This document shows, piece by piece, positions 54,025 through 63,854 of a stretch of DNA of 64,000 bases. The notes beneath the pieces are model-generated. The model made no database searches. It saw only the letters and a list, made by a program, of their open reading frames with translations, and was not told where the DNA came from. Both the position numbers and the translations under genes were made by a program. The DNA comes from Caulobacter endophyticus. GTDB lineage: Bacteria; Pseudomonadota; Alphaproteobacteria; Caulobacterales; Caulobacteraceae. Positions within the stretch are counted from its first letter, which is position 1, and each line of letters opens with the position of its first letter. The DNA lies in assembly GCF_029543245.1 (NCBI RefSeq), contig NZ_JARQWV010000003.1, forward strand, positions 217,990-281,989, read 5' to 3'.

Positions 54025-55053
54025 TCAGGTTCCGGTCAGTCGCTTCAGGCGGTTGCGCAGCGGGGTCTCCACCCAGCGCCAGGCGGCCCAGGAGGCCGTC
54101 GGCAGCACGAAGAAGGCCAGGACGCAGAACCACAGCGGCAGGTCGCGCTTCCAGCCGTTAGGATAGATCGAGATCATCACGTACCAGAACGCCCAGTGCA
54201 GGGCGTACAGGGGATAGGACACCCCGCCCAGCCGCTCGCACAGCCTGGCCAGCCGACCGCCGGGATCGTAGGCGCCCAGCAGCACCAGCACCGGGAAGAG
54301 CAAGGTCGAACAGGCGAAGTCGTAAAGGCCGTTGGCCACGCGGCTGGGCCACACCGGCAGGAACAGCACGACCAGCAGCAGCGCCGCCGGCAGCCAGGTC
54401 TTGCGGGCGGCGAAGGCGGCGCGGTGGCGCCAGCACATCCAGCCGATGGCGAACGGAAAGGCCGCCCGCAGCACGCCCAGGCCGAAGGTCGCCTGGTCCC
54501 AGCCGGTCTGCAATCCGCCCATGCCGATGGCCACGAACAGCAGGGCCGCGCCCGACATCAGGATGAACATGATCACCGCCATGTCCGGCGCGCGACGGAA
54601 CGGATACCAGGCCAGGCTGACCAGCACCTCCAGGCAGAGCGACCAGGCCAGCGGATTGAACGGAAACAGCGACGGGAACGTCCCCGCCTCCATCGGCGCG
54701 AACTTGGGGATCAGCAGCAGGCCCTTGGCGAAGTCGATCCAGGTCTCGGCGTCGCCCTTGCCGGTCAAGAGCGCGCCGGCGACCGTGGCGATGGCCAACA
54801 TCGGCCAGACCCGCACCCAGCGGGCGACGAGGTACTTGCCAAAGCCGATCCGCCGCTGCTCGAAGGCGTGGGCCAGAACGAAGCCGCTAAGGCAAAAGAA
54901 GAAATCGACCGCCAGGTAGCCGTGCGCGAAATGCCCGCGCCGGCCCGACCAGTCGGCGATGTGGTAGAGCAGCACGCCCAGAGCCGCGACGCCGCGCAGC
55001 CCGTCCAGGGCGGTGAACCGTCCTTCGTCTCTGGTCGCCGCGATCGCCACCAC
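54025..55053 (-). CDS. Acyltransferase family 3 membrane protein (OafA/YrhL type)
   Basis: This 342-aa protein has ~10 hydrophobic helices. The family signature is FTALDGLRGVAALGVLLYHI with the catalytic His, GYLAVDFFFCLSGFVLAHAF follows, then YLVARWVRVWPML, LAWSLCLEVLVSL and VSYPLYALHWAFWYV. It lacks the C-terminal SGNH domain. Such enzymes O-acetylate surface sugars. The start is uncertain: GTG at 55053, or a second GTG three bases downstream. Confidence 0.9.
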   Translation of the reverse strand: MVAIAATRDEGRFTALDGLRGVAALGVLLYHIADWSGRRGHFAHGYLAVDFFFCLSGFVLAHAFEQRRIGFGKYLVARWVRVWPMLAIATVAGALLTGKGDAETWIDFAKGLLLIPKFAPMEAGTFPSLFPFNPLAWSLCLEVLVSLAWYPFRRAPDMAVIMFILMSGAALLFVAIGMGGLQTGWDQATFGLGVLRAAFPFAIGWMCWRHRAAFAARKTWLPAALLLVVLFLPVWPSRVANGLYDFACSTLLFPVLVLLGAYDPGGRLARLCERLGGVSYPLYALHWAFWYVMISIYPNGWKRDLPLWFCVLAFFVLPTASWAAWRWVETPLRNRLKRLTGT

Positions 55054-55090
55054 ATGGTGGTGTCACGATGCGGGGGCGCGGGGCAACCCC

Positions 55091-57706
55091 TTACCCCAGC
55101 CGCTTGATCGCCGCCTTCAGGGGCCTTGCCGCCTCCGCATAGTCGGCCCAGGCCGTGCTCTTGCCGATCAGGCCCGGCGCGGTGCGGACCGTGAACCGCG
55201 TCGGATCCAGGCCCGCCTTCACCTGTGTCCAGTTCAGCGGCATCGAAACCGTCGCTCCCGGCCGCGCCCGCGCCGAAAGCGGGGCCACCGCCGTGCTGGT
55301 GCGGTCGTTGCGCAGATAGTCGAGGAAGATCCGGCCGGCCCTGGCCTTCTTGCTCATGGTGATCAGGTAGCGGTCGGGCTCGTCGGCGGCCATGCGGGCG
55401 CAGACCTCGCGGGCGAAGGCCTTGGCTTGGTCCCAGGGAACCTTGTCAGACAGCGGCGTGACCACGTGCAGCCCCTTGCCCCCGGTGGTCTTGCAGAACG
55501 AGACGAGGCCCATCTCCTCAAGCCGGTCGCGCATCTCGCGGGCGGCGGCGATGACGTCGTCGAAGGTCAGTTCCGGCGCGGGATCGAGGTCGAAGACCAG
55601 GCGGCCGGCGACCTCCGGATCGTTCGGCTGGCAGTTCCAGGGATGGATCTCGACGGCGGCGATCTGGGCGGCTGCGACCAGAGCCTCGCCCCGGTCGAAC
55701 TTGATGTAGGGCTGGCGATCGCCTTTGACCGTCACGGTCTCGATCAGTGACGACATCCCGCGCATGGCGTGGCGCTGGAAGAAGGTCTCGCCGCCGACGC
55801 CGTCGGGCACGCGGATCACCGAGGCCGGGCGGCCCTTGATGTGCGGCAGCATCCACTCTCCCACCGCCGCGTAGTAGCGGGCCAGATCGAGCTTGGTCAC
55901 GGGCTCGCCGTCGCCGGCGTCGGGCCACAGCGCCTTGTCGGATTTCGAGATCGCCACGCCCAGCACGACGCTGTCGGACCTGGCTCCCACTTTGGGTTTC
56001 GGCTCCGCCAGTTCCGCCTTGCTGGCCGGCACGGCGTCGGCCTCGACCTCGCTGGCGGGCTTGTCCTCGCGCAGGCCCTTGAAGGCGGCTTGGCGGATCG
56101 CGCCTTCGCCGGTGAAGCCGGCATATTCGATCTCGGCCACCAGCTTGGGCTTTACCCAATGGATATTGGCGGCGTCGCGCGGCGCGCCCTTGCCCTTGAA
56201 CGGCGAGCGGTCGGTTTCCAGCGCCTTCAGCTTCGGCAGCAGCTTTGCGACCTTGTCCTTGCCGAAGCCTGTGCCGATGCGGCCCACATGCACCAGCTCG
56301 CCATCGCGCATTACCCCGGCGATCAGCGAACGGAAAGCGCTGCCTGTCGTTGTCCAGCCGCCGATCACCACCTCATGGCCGGCCCGACACTTGGCCTTGG
56401 TCCATGTCTCGCTGCGGCCCGAGCGATAGGGCGCGTCCAGGCGCTTGGAGATGATCCCCTCCAGCTCCAGCCTGCAGGCCGACAGCAGCACCGCGTCGCC
56501 CGCCGTCTCGAAGTGGTCGACATAGCGCAGGCGCGGTTCGTCATCGCCCAGCAGCGCCTTCAGCCGCGCCTTGCGCTCGCGCAGCGGCAGGGTCCGCAGA
56601 TCCTCGCCGCCTTCGAACAGCAGGTCGAAGGCGAAGAAGATGATCTCGCCTTCACCGCCCTCGGCCAACGCCGCCTGGAGGGCCGCGAAGTCGGGCTGGC
56701 CGGCCTCGTCCAGCACCACCGCCTCGCCGTCGATGATCGCGTCGGGCAGGTCGGCGGCCGCCTCGGCAATCCCGGCGAACCTGTCGGTCCAGTCGAGGCC
56801 CTTGCGGGTTCGCAAGCTGGCGCGACCATCCTCTATGCGCAATTGCAGGCGATAGCCGTCGAACTTGATCTCGTGCGCCCAGCCTTCGCCGGCCGGCGGG
56901 CGATCAACCGACTTGCATAGCTGGGGCTCGACAAAGCGCGGCATGCCCTGGGGCTTTGCCCCGGCCGTCTTTTTCGCCGGCGCGAAACTCCGGAGCTCTA
57001 CGGCCTCCTTGGCCAGGACCTCACGCTCGGCCTTGGTGCGGGATTTCCAAACCGCATCGGCCTTGCCCTTGGATTTCAAGATGAACGGCTTGGGCGGCTT
57101 GCCCTTGCCCGCCGCGATGTCGGCCATAGGGCGGTCCGAGGCGATGGAGCGATCCTCCTCCAGGATCGCCGCGCCCTTGCCCGGCCGCGCAGCCTCGTCG
57201 GCGTGCTTGATCAGCAGCCAGTTGCTGCGCTTTCCTTTCCCGTCCTTGGCGTTTCGGTCGTGCTTCATACGCACCAGCACCCAGCCGCCGTGCAGCCGCT
57301 CGCCTTCCAGCACGAACTTCAGTTCGCCCTTCTTCAGGGCCTTGCCGACATCCTCGAAGCCCGGCTCGGGCGCCCAGAAGCCGCGGTCCCACAGCTGCAC
57401 CGTGCCGCCGCCGTACTGACCCTTGGGGATCACGCCCTCGAAGTCGCCGTAGTCGAGGGGGTGGTCCTCGACCTCGACCGACAGACGCTTGTCGGCTGGA
57501 TCCAGCGACGGCCCCTTGGTCACCGCCCAGGATTTCAGAACCCCGTCGACCTCGAGCCGGAAGTCGTAGTGAAGGCGCGTGGCGTCGTGCTTCTGGATGA
57601 CGAATCGCAGGTGCGGCGCGGCCGCCACGGCGCGCTCGCCGCTGGGCTCGGCGGTCTTTCCGAAGTCGCGCTTGCGGCGGTATTCGGTCAGTTGCGACTG
57701 CGCCAT
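55091..57706 (-). CDS. ligD: DNA ligase D (non-homologous end joining)
   Basis: The product is 871 aa with the three LigD domains in the Pseudomonas order. First is the 3'-phosphoesterase ([39 protein letters not shown]), then the ATP-dependent ligase with its nucleotidyl lysine in [12 protein letters not shown], and last the primase-polymerase ([31 protein letters not shown] with the metal Asp pair, [14 protein letters not shown]). Start ATG 57706 begins [15 protein letters not shown]. The Ku partner gene is not in this window. Confidence 0.96.
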   Translation of the reverse strand: MAQSQLTEYRRKRDFGKTAEPSGERAVAAAPHLRFVIQKHDATRLHYDFRLEVDGVLKSWAVTKGPSLDPADKRLSVEVEDHPLDYGDFEGVIPKGQYGGGTVQLWDRGFWAPEPGFEDVGKALKKGELKFVLEGERLHGGWVLVRMKHDRNAKDGKGKRSNWLLIKHADEAARPGKGAAILEEDRSIASDRPMADIAAGKGKPPKPFILKSKGKADAVWKSRTKAEREVLAKEAVELRSFAPAKKTAGAKPQGMPRFVEPQLCKSVDRPPAGEGWAHEIKFDGYRLQLRIEDGRASLRTRKGLDWTDRFAGIAEAAADLPDAIIDGEAVVLDEAGQPDFAALQAALAEGGEGEIIFFAFDLLFEGGEDLRTLPLRERKARLKALLGDDEPRLRYVDHFETAGDAVLLSACRLELEGIISKRLDAPYRSGRSETWTKAKCRAGHEVVIGGWTTTGSAFRSLIAGVMRDGELVHVGRIGTGFGKDKVAKLLPKLKALETDRSPFKGKGAPRDAANIHWVKPKLVAEIEYAGFTGEGAIRQAAFKGLREDKPASEVEADAVPASKAELAEPKPKVGARSDSVVLGVAISKSDKALWPDAGDGEPVTKLDLARYYAAVGEWMLPHIKGRPASVIRVPDGVGGETFFQRHAMRGMSSLIETVTVKGDRQPYIKFDRGEALVAAAQIAAVEIHPWNCQPNDPEVAGRLVFDLDPAPELTFDDVIAAAREMRDRLEEMGLVSFCKTTGGKGLHVVTPLSDKVPWDQAKAFAREVCARMAADEPDRYLITMSKKARAGRIFLDYLRNDRTSTAVAPLSARARPGATVSMPLNWTQVKAGLDPTRFTVRTAPGLIGKSTAWADYAEAARPLKAAIKRLG

Positions 57707-57874
57707 CGTCCCGATCCTTCTCTGAAAACAAGAGTCTCCGAGCGCATGAACGGTTCCCCTCCACGCCGGGACATGTTTAGGTGGACCAATTGTCAATGAC
57801 ACCGGTTTCCATTAGAGACGACGCAGGTCCGACGAACGGGCCAGTCATGAGTAATTCGAGGGAGGCTACGCGGC

Positions 57875-58690
57875 GTGACCGTTTCTGAGGCGCAAAGCGA
57901 CCTATTCGCACCGGCGTCGATCGCCCCCCAATTCGTCGAAGCCCGCCAGAAGGGCGTTTCGGTTCCCGGCTATCCCGGCGGCGCCCTGCCCCAGTCGATG
58001 GCCGACGGCTATGCGGTGCAGGACATCGCCATCGACCTGTGGCCCGACGAACTGGTCGGCTGGAAGGTCGGCCTGGTTCCCCCGCAGCACCGCGAGCGCC
58101 TGGGCGTCGACCGCCTGGCCGGCTGCATCTTTGCGAAGAACGTCTGGGACGCCGGGGCCGAGCCGACGCCGTTCCGCGCCATCGCCGGCGGCTTCACCGC
58201 CGTCGAGGCCGAGTTCATCATTCGCCTCTCCAAGGACGCCCCCGAGGGCAAGACCGAGTGGACCGCGGAAGAAGCCGCCGACTATGTCGGCGAGCTGATC
58301 CTGGGCGTCGAGATCGCCGGCAGCCCGCTGAAGACCATCAACGAGCTGGGCCCGCCCATCGTGGTCTCCGACTTCGGCAACAACGACGGCCAGATCCTGG
58401 GTCCGGTCATCGAGAACTGGCGCGAGATCGGCTGGGAAGCCATGCCGGCCGAGACCTTCGTCAACGGGTTGAGCGTCGGCAAGGGCGGCGCGACCTCGAT
58501 CCCGGGCTCGCCGCTGGCGGCCCTGGCCTTCCTGCTGGGCCACGTCGCCTCGCGCGGCCGCCCCCTCAAGAAGGGCATGATCGTCACCACCGGGGCCAGC
58601 ACCGGCATCCACGATGTGGCCGCCGGCGACGAGTCGACCATAAGCTTCGGCCCGCTGGGCGAGGTCCGCTGCAGGGCGGTTCCCGCCTGA
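57875..58690 (+). CDS. 2-keto-4-pentenoate hydratase-like protein (FAH superfamily)
   Basis: This 271-aa protein is of the MhpD type. Landmarks: QSMADGYAVQDIAIDLWPDE, VGWKVGLVPPQHRERLGV, AVEAEFIIRL (metal-binding Glu pair), VVSDFGNNDGQILGPVI, and GPLGEVRCRAVPA at the end. GTG 57875 has GAGGGAGG upstream. Next to it is an ACS-type MFS transporter on the same strand, so it may act on an imported sugar acid or aromatic-derived acid. Confidence 0.88.
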   Translation: MTVSEAQSDLFAPASIAPQFVEARQKGVSVPGYPGGALPQSMADGYAVQDIAIDLWPDELVGWKVGLVPPQHRERLGVDRLAGCIFAKNVWDAGAEPTPFRAIAGGFTAVEAEFIIRLSKDAPEGKTEWTAEEAADYVGELILGVEIAGSPLKTINELGPPIVVSDFGNNDGQILGPVIENWREIGWEAMPAETFVNGLSVGKGGATSIPGSPLAALAFLLGHVASRGRPLKKGMIVTTGASTGIHDVAAGDESTISFGPLGEVRCRAVPA

Positions 58691-58750
58691 CGGCGGGCAG
58701 CCCCAGAATAACGAACCAGAACAAAGACTAGGGTAAGGAAGACGAAGTCC

Positions 58751-60025
58751 ATGGACGTATCCGCGGCCCCCGCGCCGTCTGAAAAGATCGGGCGCTATCG
58801 CTGGGTGATCGTCAGCCTGCTGTTCGCGGCGATGGTCATCAACTATGTGGACCGGCAGACCATCGGCTTGCTCAAGCCGAACCTCTCCAAGGAGTTCGGC
58901 TGGAGCGAGGGCGACTATGCCGACCTCGTCTTCTACTTCCAGCTCTCCTACGCCATCGCCTACCTGGCGTGGGGCAAGATCATGGACAAGATCGGGGCCC
59001 GCTGGGGCTTCGGCATCGCCTTCGCCATCTGGCAGATCGCCCACATCGCCCACGCCGGCGCGCGCGGCCTCTCCGGCTTCATCTTCGCCCGCATGGGCTT
59101 AGGGATCGGCGAGGCCGGCGGCTTCCCGGGCGGCATCAAGGCCGTGGCCGAATGGTTCCCCAAGAAGGAACGCGCCTTCGCCACCGGCATCTTCAACGCC
59201 GGCACCAACATCGGCGCCATTGTCACCCCGCTGGTCGTGCCGGGCATCACCCTGGCCTTCGGCTGGCAGATGGCCTTCATCGTCACCGGCGTCGCCGGCC
59301 TGATCTGGCTGCCGATCTGGCTGCTGGTCTACCGCCGCCCGCGTGAGCACAAGAAGCTGGGCGCGGCCGAACTGGCCCACATCGAGCAGGATCCGGCCGA
59401 TCCGGTCGAGAAGATCGGCTGGGCCAAGCTGCTGACGAAGCGCGAAACCTGGGCCTACTCGCTGGGCAAGTTCCTGATCGACCCGATCTGGTGGATGTTC
59501 CTGTTCTGGCTGCCCGACTTCCTGGGCAAGCGCTACGGCCTGGACCTGAAGACCTTCGGACCGCCGTTGATCGCCATCTACCTGCTCAGCGACGTCGGCA
59601 GCGTCGGCGGCGGCTGGCTGTCGTCGAACCTGATGAAGCGCGGCTGGAGCATCAACGCCGCCCGCAAGACGACCATGCTGGTCTGCGCCCTTCTGGCCGT
59701 GCCGGTGATGTTCGCCTCGTTCGCCAGCAACGTCTGGCTGGCCGTGCTGATCATCGGCGTCGCGACCGCGGCCCACCAGGGCTTCTCGGCCAATCTCTAC
59801 ACCCTGCCCTCCGACGTCTTCCCGCGCGGCGCCGTCGGCTCGGTGGTCGGCATCGGCGGCATGCTGGGCGCCCTGGGCGGCATGGTGTTCTCGAAGTACA
59901 TCGGCAAGGTGCTGGAGGACATCGGCACCTACACCCCGATCTTCGTGGTCGCCGGCACGGCCTATCTGGTCGCCCTGCTGGTGGTGCACCTGCTGACCCC
60001 CAAGATGGAGCCGGTGAAGATCTGA
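58751..60025 (+). CDS. MFS transporter, anion:cation symporter (hexuronate-like) family
   Basis: This 424-aa protein with 12 predicted helices carries the ACS/ExuT hallmarks: NYVDRQTIGLLKPNLSKEF in helix 1, the MFS loop MDKIGARWGF, FARMGLGIGEAGGFPGGIKA and AEWFPKKERAFATGIFNAGT. Substrates in the family are hexuronates, sialate and glycerate-like anions. It follows the hydratase by 60 bp and ends at a strong terminator. Confidence 0.92.
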   Translation: MDVSAAPAPSEKIGRYRWVIVSLLFAAMVINYVDRQTIGLLKPNLSKEFGWSEGDYADLVFYFQLSYAIAYLAWGKIMDKIGARWGFGIAFAIWQIAHIAHAGARGLSGFIFARMGLGIGEAGGFPGGIKAVAEWFPKKERAFATGIFNAGTNIGAIVTPLVVPGITLAFGWQMAFIVTGVAGLIWLPIWLLVYRRPREHKKLGAAELAHIEQDPADPVEKIGWAKLLTKRETWAYSLGKFLIDPIWWMFLFWLPDFLGKRYGLDLKTFGPPLIAIYLLSDVGSVGGGWLSSNLMKRGWSINAARKTTMLVCALLAVPVMFASFASNVWLAVLIIGVATAAHQGFSANLYTLPSDVFPRGAVGSVVGIGGMLGALGGMVFSKYIGKVLEDIGTYTPIFVVAGTAYLVALLVVHLLTPKMEPVKI

Positions 60026-60048
60026 TCTTCGCCTCTCCGCTGAAATCG

Positions 60049-60082
60049 AGCCCCCGGACGCAGCCGCGCCGGGGGCTTTTTC
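60049..60082 (+). terminator. Terminator after the MFS transporter gene
   Basis: AGCCCCCGG and CCGGGGGCT form a 9-bp stem around an 11-base loop, followed by TTTTT. It lies 24 bp after the transporter stop. Confidence 0.85.
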
Positions 60083-60142
60083 GTTGTGCATTTCCCTCGC
60101 CGGCGCCGTGACCTCGCCGCGATCACGGCCTAGATTGGATGC

Positions 60143-61213
60143 ATGACAACGCTGTCTCCCACCACGACCGCCCCGCTGAACGTCGCCCTCGTGGGCTATG
60201 GCTATGTCGGAAAGACCTTCCACGCCCCGCTGATCAGCACCACGCCGGGCCTGGTGCTGCACACCGTGGTGTCGAGCGACCCGGCCAAGGTCGCCGCCGA
60301 CCATCCCGAGGCCAAGGTCGTCGCCAGCCTCGACGAAGCCCTGGCCGATCCGGCGGTCGACCTGGTGGTCGTGGCCACGCCCAACGACCTGCACGCCCCG
60401 CTGGGCCAGGCGGCGCTGGCCGCCGGCAAGCACGTGGTGATCGACAAGCCGTTCACCGTCACCCTGGACGAGGCCCGCGCCCTGATCGCCTCGGCCGAGA
60501 CCCACGACCGTCTGCTGTCGGTGTTCCACAACCGTCGCTGGGATGCCGATTTCCTGACGTTGAAGAGCCTTATCGCCGACGGCGCCCTGGGCGAGGTGAC
60601 GCAGTACGAAAGCCACTTCGACCGCTTCCGCCCGGTGGTGCGCGACCGCTGGCGCGAGCGGGCCGGTCCGGGCGCCGGCGCCTGGTTCGACCTTGGCCCG
60701 CACCTGCTGGACCAGGCGCTGCAGCTGTTCGGCCAGCCGCTGGCGGTCAACGCCGACATCGGCGTGCAGCGCCAGGGCGCCGGGGCCGACGACTATTTCC
60801 ACGTCACACTGCGCTATCCGAGCCTGCGGGTGATCCTGCACGGCAGCCTGCTGACCGCGGCGGCCGACCTGCGCCTGGCCGTGCACGGCACGAAGGGCAG
60901 CTTCGTCAAGCAGGGCCTCGACGCCCAGGAGGATGCGCTCAAGCGCGGCCTCACCCCCGCCGACGAGGGTTTCGGCCTGGATCCGCGCCCGGGGACCCTC
61001 ACCCGCGCCGACGGCGACGCCCTGACGAGCGAAGTCGTTCAAGGCCTGCGCGGCGACTACGCAGCCTATTACGCCGGCGTCCGCGACGCGATCCTCACCG
61101 GTGCGGCCAACCCCGTGCCGGCGCGAGAAGCCTTGCAGGTCATGGAGCTGCTGGATCTGGCCGCCCGCTCGGCCGCCGAACGCCGCGAACTGCCGGTCGA
61201 GGCCGCCCGATGA
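60143..61213 (+). CDS. Gfo/Idh/MocA-family NAD(P)-dependent oxidoreductase
   Basis: This 356-aa protein has an N-terminal Rossmann fold (VALVGYGYVGKTFHAPLIST, VVSSDPAKVAADHPE) and the EKP-like motif (VVIDKPFTVTLDEARALI) of sugar/inositol dehydrogenases. Also GAWFDLGPHLLDQALQLFGQ and a C-terminal beta domain. The YvaA/YdgJ-like subgroup is closest by eye. Its stop overlaps the ATG of the next gene, so the pair is translationally coupled. Confidence 0.93.
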   Translation: MTTLSPTTTAPLNVALVGYGYVGKTFHAPLISTTPGLVLHTVVSSDPAKVAADHPEAKVVASLDEALADPAVDLVVVATPNDLHAPLGQAALAAGKHVVIDKPFTVTLDEARALIASAETHDRLLSVFHNRRWDADFLTLKSLIADGALGEVTQYESHFDRFRPVVRDRWRERAGPGAGAWFDLGPHLLDQALQLFGQPLAVNADIGVQRQGAGADDYFHVTLRYPSLRVILHGSLLTAAADLRLAVHGTKGSFVKQGLDAQEDALKRGLTPADEGFGLDPRPGTLTRADGDALTSEVVQGLRGDYAAYYAGVRDAILTGAANPVPAREALQVMELLDLAARSAAERRELPVEAAR

Positions 61214-61701
61214 ACCACAAGGACGATATGGACCGCATCGCCGCCCAGGAGGCCAGCCTGGCCTTCCCGCGCTTCGATCTCGACGCCGCCTGGGCCCTGG
61301 GCGCGGGCCTGCGCGACGCGGCCCTGGCCCGCAAGGCGCCGCTGGCCATCGACATCTCGCTGCGCGACCGGCCGCTGTTCCACGCCGCCCTTCCCGGCTC
61401 GACCCACGAGAACGCCGACTGGCTGCGCCGCAAGCGCAACACCGTGCTGCACTTCGACCGCAGTTCCTACGGCATCGGCCTGTCCCTGGCGGCCAAGGGC
61501 GAGACGCTGGAGGCCAAGCACGGCCTGCCGACCCGCGACTACGCCGCCCACGGGGGCGGCTTTCCGCTGCTGGTGAAGGGCCTGGGCTGCATCGGCGCGG
61601 TGACCGTCTCGGGCCTGCCGCAACGCCAGGACCACGTGCTGGTGGTCGAGGCCCTGGCCCTGGTGCTGGGCAAGGAACTGGACGACCTGGCGCTGGGGTA
61701 G
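61210..61701 (+). CDS. UPF0303 / heme-degrading-domain (HbpS-like) protein
   Basis: This 163-aa protein has the UPF0303 blocks: GAGLRDAALARKAPLAIDIS, HAALPGSTHENADWLRRKRN, YGIGLSLAAKG, DYAAHGGGFPLLVKGLGCIG and AVTVSGLPQRQDHVLVVEA. The fold is that of HbpS/GlcG; heme handling is named for the family but not shown for this branch. ATG overlaps the preceding stop (ATGA). Confidence 0.88.
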   Translation: MNHKDDMDRIAAQEASLAFPRFDLDAAWALGAGLRDAALARKAPLAIDISLRDRPLFHAALPGSTHENADWLRRKRNTVLHFDRSSYGIGLSLAAKGETLEAKHGLPTRDYAAHGGGFPLLVKGLGCIGAVTVSGLPQRQDHVLVVEALALVLGKELDDLALG

Positions 61702-61709
61702 AGATCGAA

Positions 61710-61760
61710 GAACCTCCCCCTGTGGGGGAGGCGATCGCGAAGCGATCGGTGGGGGGAGTT
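61710..61760 (+). repeat. REP-like unit A (left arm of an inverted pair)
   Basis: The element starts with AACCTCCCCC-TGT-GGGGGAGG, continues with a variable inner hairpin (CGATCGCGAAGCGATCG) and ends GGTGGGGGGAGTT. Outer parts match the element on the opposite strand at 61795-61840. Confidence 0.75.
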
Positions 61761-61794
61761 GCTGGTTGACCAGCCGATGCCTCGAAAGCTGAAA

Positions 61795-61840
61795 ACCTCC
61801 CCCCACCGGCCTATGGCCGCCTCCCCCAGAGGGGGAGGTT
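61795..61840 (-). repeat. REP-like unit A (right arm, inverted)
   Basis: The reverse complement reads AACCTCCCCC-TCT-GGGGGAGG, then an inner hairpin CGGCCATAGGCCG, then GTGGGGGGAGGTT. The arms are conserved with the left unit while the inner stem differs by paired changes. The pair fills the gap between the UPF0303 and gamma-glutamyltransferase genes. Confidence 0.75.
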
Positions 61841-61933
61841 CCTGCTGTCTCCCCCACTTTTCGCGCACGGCCTAGCCTCCCTCGCCCGCCGCCCCTAGAA
61901 ACGGACTCGCCGTTTTCGTGGGGACCTTGAGAC

Positions 61934-63706
61934 ATGCGCCGCCGCACCTTCTTCGCCGCCCTGCCCGCCGTCGCCTTCGCGGGGCAGGCCCTGGCGCAGT
62001 CGCAGATCATCACCGGCCCCAACCCGAACCGTAAGCGCCCCGACGTGCACGGCGGCGACCGGGTGGACGGCGCCACCTTCGCCTCGCGCTCTGCCGCCTG
62101 GGGCATCCACGGCGCGGCGGCCACCGCCCATCCCCTGGCCACCCAGGCCGCCATCGCGGTGCTCAAGAAGGGCGGCTCGGCGGCCGACGCGGCCGTGGCC
62201 GCCAACGCCATGCTGGGCCTGTGCGAGCCGATCGCCTGCGGCATCGGCGGCGACTGCTACGTCCTGCTGTGGGATCCCAAGACCCGCAAGGTGGTGGGCC
62301 TCAACGGCTCGGGCCGCTCGCCCAAGGGGCTGTCGCTGGAGACCGTTCGCGGCCGCGCCAAGGACGGCAAGATCCCCTCCTACGGCGCGGTCAGCGTCAG
62401 CGTGCCCGGCGCCGTCGACGCCTGGCGAGCCCTGCATGAGCGCTACGGCAAGCTGAAGTGGGCCGAACTGTTCGAGCCGGCGATCGCCACCGCCGAAGAA
62501 GGCCACCCGATCACCCAGAACGTCGCCTTCTACCTGGCCGGCAGCCACCGCCGCTTCACCAACCCCGCCTCCAACATCGAGGAGGTCGAGAACTTCAAGA
62601 AGGTCTGGGCCCCGAACGGCAAGACCCCCGTCGAGGGCGAGATCTTCAAGAACCCGGCGCTGGCCCGCACCTATCGCCTGATCGCCCAGGGCGGCGGCCG
62701 GGCTTTCTACGAGGGCGAGATCGCCACGACGATCGAGGCCTATTTCAAGCGCATCGGCGGCTGGATGACCAAGGCCGACCTGGCCGCCCACCGCTCGGTC
62801 TGGACCACGGTGCACACCACCGGCTACCGCGGCGTCGACGTCCATGCCCTGGGCGACAACACCCAAGGCCTGGCCACCCTGCAGATGCTCAATATCCTCG
62901 AGCAGTTCGACGTCGCGGGCATGGGCTTCCAGTCGGCCCAGGCCATCCACCACGCCGTCGAGGCCAAGCGCCTGGCCTATGAGGACCGCGCCCGCTTCTA
63001 CGCCGACCAGGACTTCTACAAGTCGCCGATCGAGTGGCTGATCTCCAAGGACTACGCCAAGGAGCGCGCCAAACTCATCTCGCCCGGCAAGATCTGGACC
63101 CCGTCCTATCCGGGCACGGCGCCGAGCAAAGGCGACACCACCTATTTCACCACCGCCGACAAGGACGGGATGATGGTGTCGATCATCCAGTCGAACTATC
63201 GCGGCATGGGCTCGGGCCTGATGGCCGACGGCCTGGGCTTCATGTTCCAGGACCGCGGCGAGCTGTTCGCCCTGACCGACGGCCATCCCAACGTCTATGC
63301 GCCCGGCAAGCGGCCATTCCAGACGATCATCCCGGGCTTCGCCACGCGCAAGGGTGAGCCGTGGCTGAGCTTCGGGGTCATGGGCGGCGACATGCAGCCC
63401 CAGGGCCAGACCCAGATCATCAGCAACATGGTCGACTTCGGCCTGGGCGTGCAGGAAGCCGGCGACGCGCCGCGCTGGCACCATGGCGGCTCGCCCGAAC
63501 CGACCGGCATCGCCGCCGAGGACATCGCCGCGCTCGACCTGGAAAGCGGCGTCCCGGCCGCCACGCGCAAGGCGCTGGAGGCCATCGGCTGGACCCTGAA
63601 GACCGACGCCGGCGGCTATGGCGGCTACCAGGCCATCGAACGCTGGCCGGGGCGCTATGCGGCCGCCACCGAGATGCGCAAGGACGGGGTGGCGCTGGGG
63701 TATTGA
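61934..63706 (+). CDS. Gamma-glutamyltransferase-family protein
   Basis: The product is 590 aa with an N-terminal Tat-like signal (RRRTFFAALPAVAFAGQALA). GGT blocks are present: AIAVLKKGGSAADAAVAANA, GLCEPIACGIGGDCYVLLWD, GSGRSPKGL, and the autocatalytic Thr within APSKGDTTYFTTADKDGMMVS. GPLPSG-like FGVMGGDMQPQGQTQI follows. It is an N-terminal nucleophile hydrolase, cleaved into two chains. Substrate could be glutathione or another gamma-glutamyl amide; some relatives are cephalosporin acylases. Confidence 0.9.
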   Translation: MRRRTFFAALPAVAFAGQALAQSQIITGPNPNRKRPDVHGGDRVDGATFASRSAAWGIHGAAATAHPLATQAAIAVLKKGGSAADAAVAANAMLGLCEPIACGIGGDCYVLLWDPKTRKVVGLNGSGRSPKGLSLETVRGRAKDGKIPSYGAVSVSVPGAVDAWRALHERYGKLKWAELFEPAIATAEEGHPITQNVAFYLAGSHRRFTNPASNIEEVENFKKVWAPNGKTPVEGEIFKNPALARTYRLIAQGGGRAFYEGEIATTIEAYFKRIGGWMTKADLAAHRSVWTTVHTTGYRGVDVHALGDNTQGLATLQMLNILEQFDVAGMGFQSAQAIHHAVEAKRLAYEDRARFYADQDFYKSPIEWLISKDYAKERAKLISPGKIWTPSYPGTAPSKGDTTYFTTADKDGMMVSIIQSNYRGMGSGLMADGLGFMFQDRGELFALTDGHPNVYAPGKRPFQTIIPGFATRKGEPWLSFGVMGGDMQPQGQTQIISNMVDFGLGVQEAGDAPRWHHGGSPEPTGIAAEDIAALDLESGVPAATRKALEAIGWTLKTDAGGYGGYQAIERWPGRYAAATEMRKDGVALGY

Positions 63707-63713
63707 GAAAGAT

Positions 63714-63760
63714 GCTCCCCCTGAAGGGGGAGCTGTCGCGGAGCGACTGAGGGGGAAGTT
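63714..63760 (+). repeat. REP-like unit B (left arm of an inverted pair)
   Basis: GCTCCCCC-TGAA-GGGGGAGC, inner hairpin GTCGCGGAGCGAC, then TGAGGGGGAAGTT. The layout is the same as unit A, with different bases in the outer stem. It follows the gamma-glutamyltransferase stop by 7 bp. Confidence 0.75.
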
Positions 63761-63795
63761 GCTGCGGCGTTGGCGGCTTCGTTGAAGTCAGCGGG

Positions 63796-63841
63796 AACTT
63801 CCCCCTCCGGCCCTTCGGGCCACCTCCCCCTTCAGGGCGAG
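63796..63841 (-). repeat. REP-like unit B (right arm, inverted)
   Basis: The reverse complement reads CTCGCCCTGAAGGGGGAGG, inner hairpin GGCCCGAAGGGCC, then GGAGGGGGAAGTT. The arms mirror the left unit at 63714-63760. Confidence 0.72.
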
Positions 63842-63854
63842 GATCTTGATCGGC

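Noticed and set aside
55091..57706. Whether Ku accompanies LigD
   Set aside because: None of the neighbouring genes has the Ku beta-barrel features, so no Ku gene is reported.
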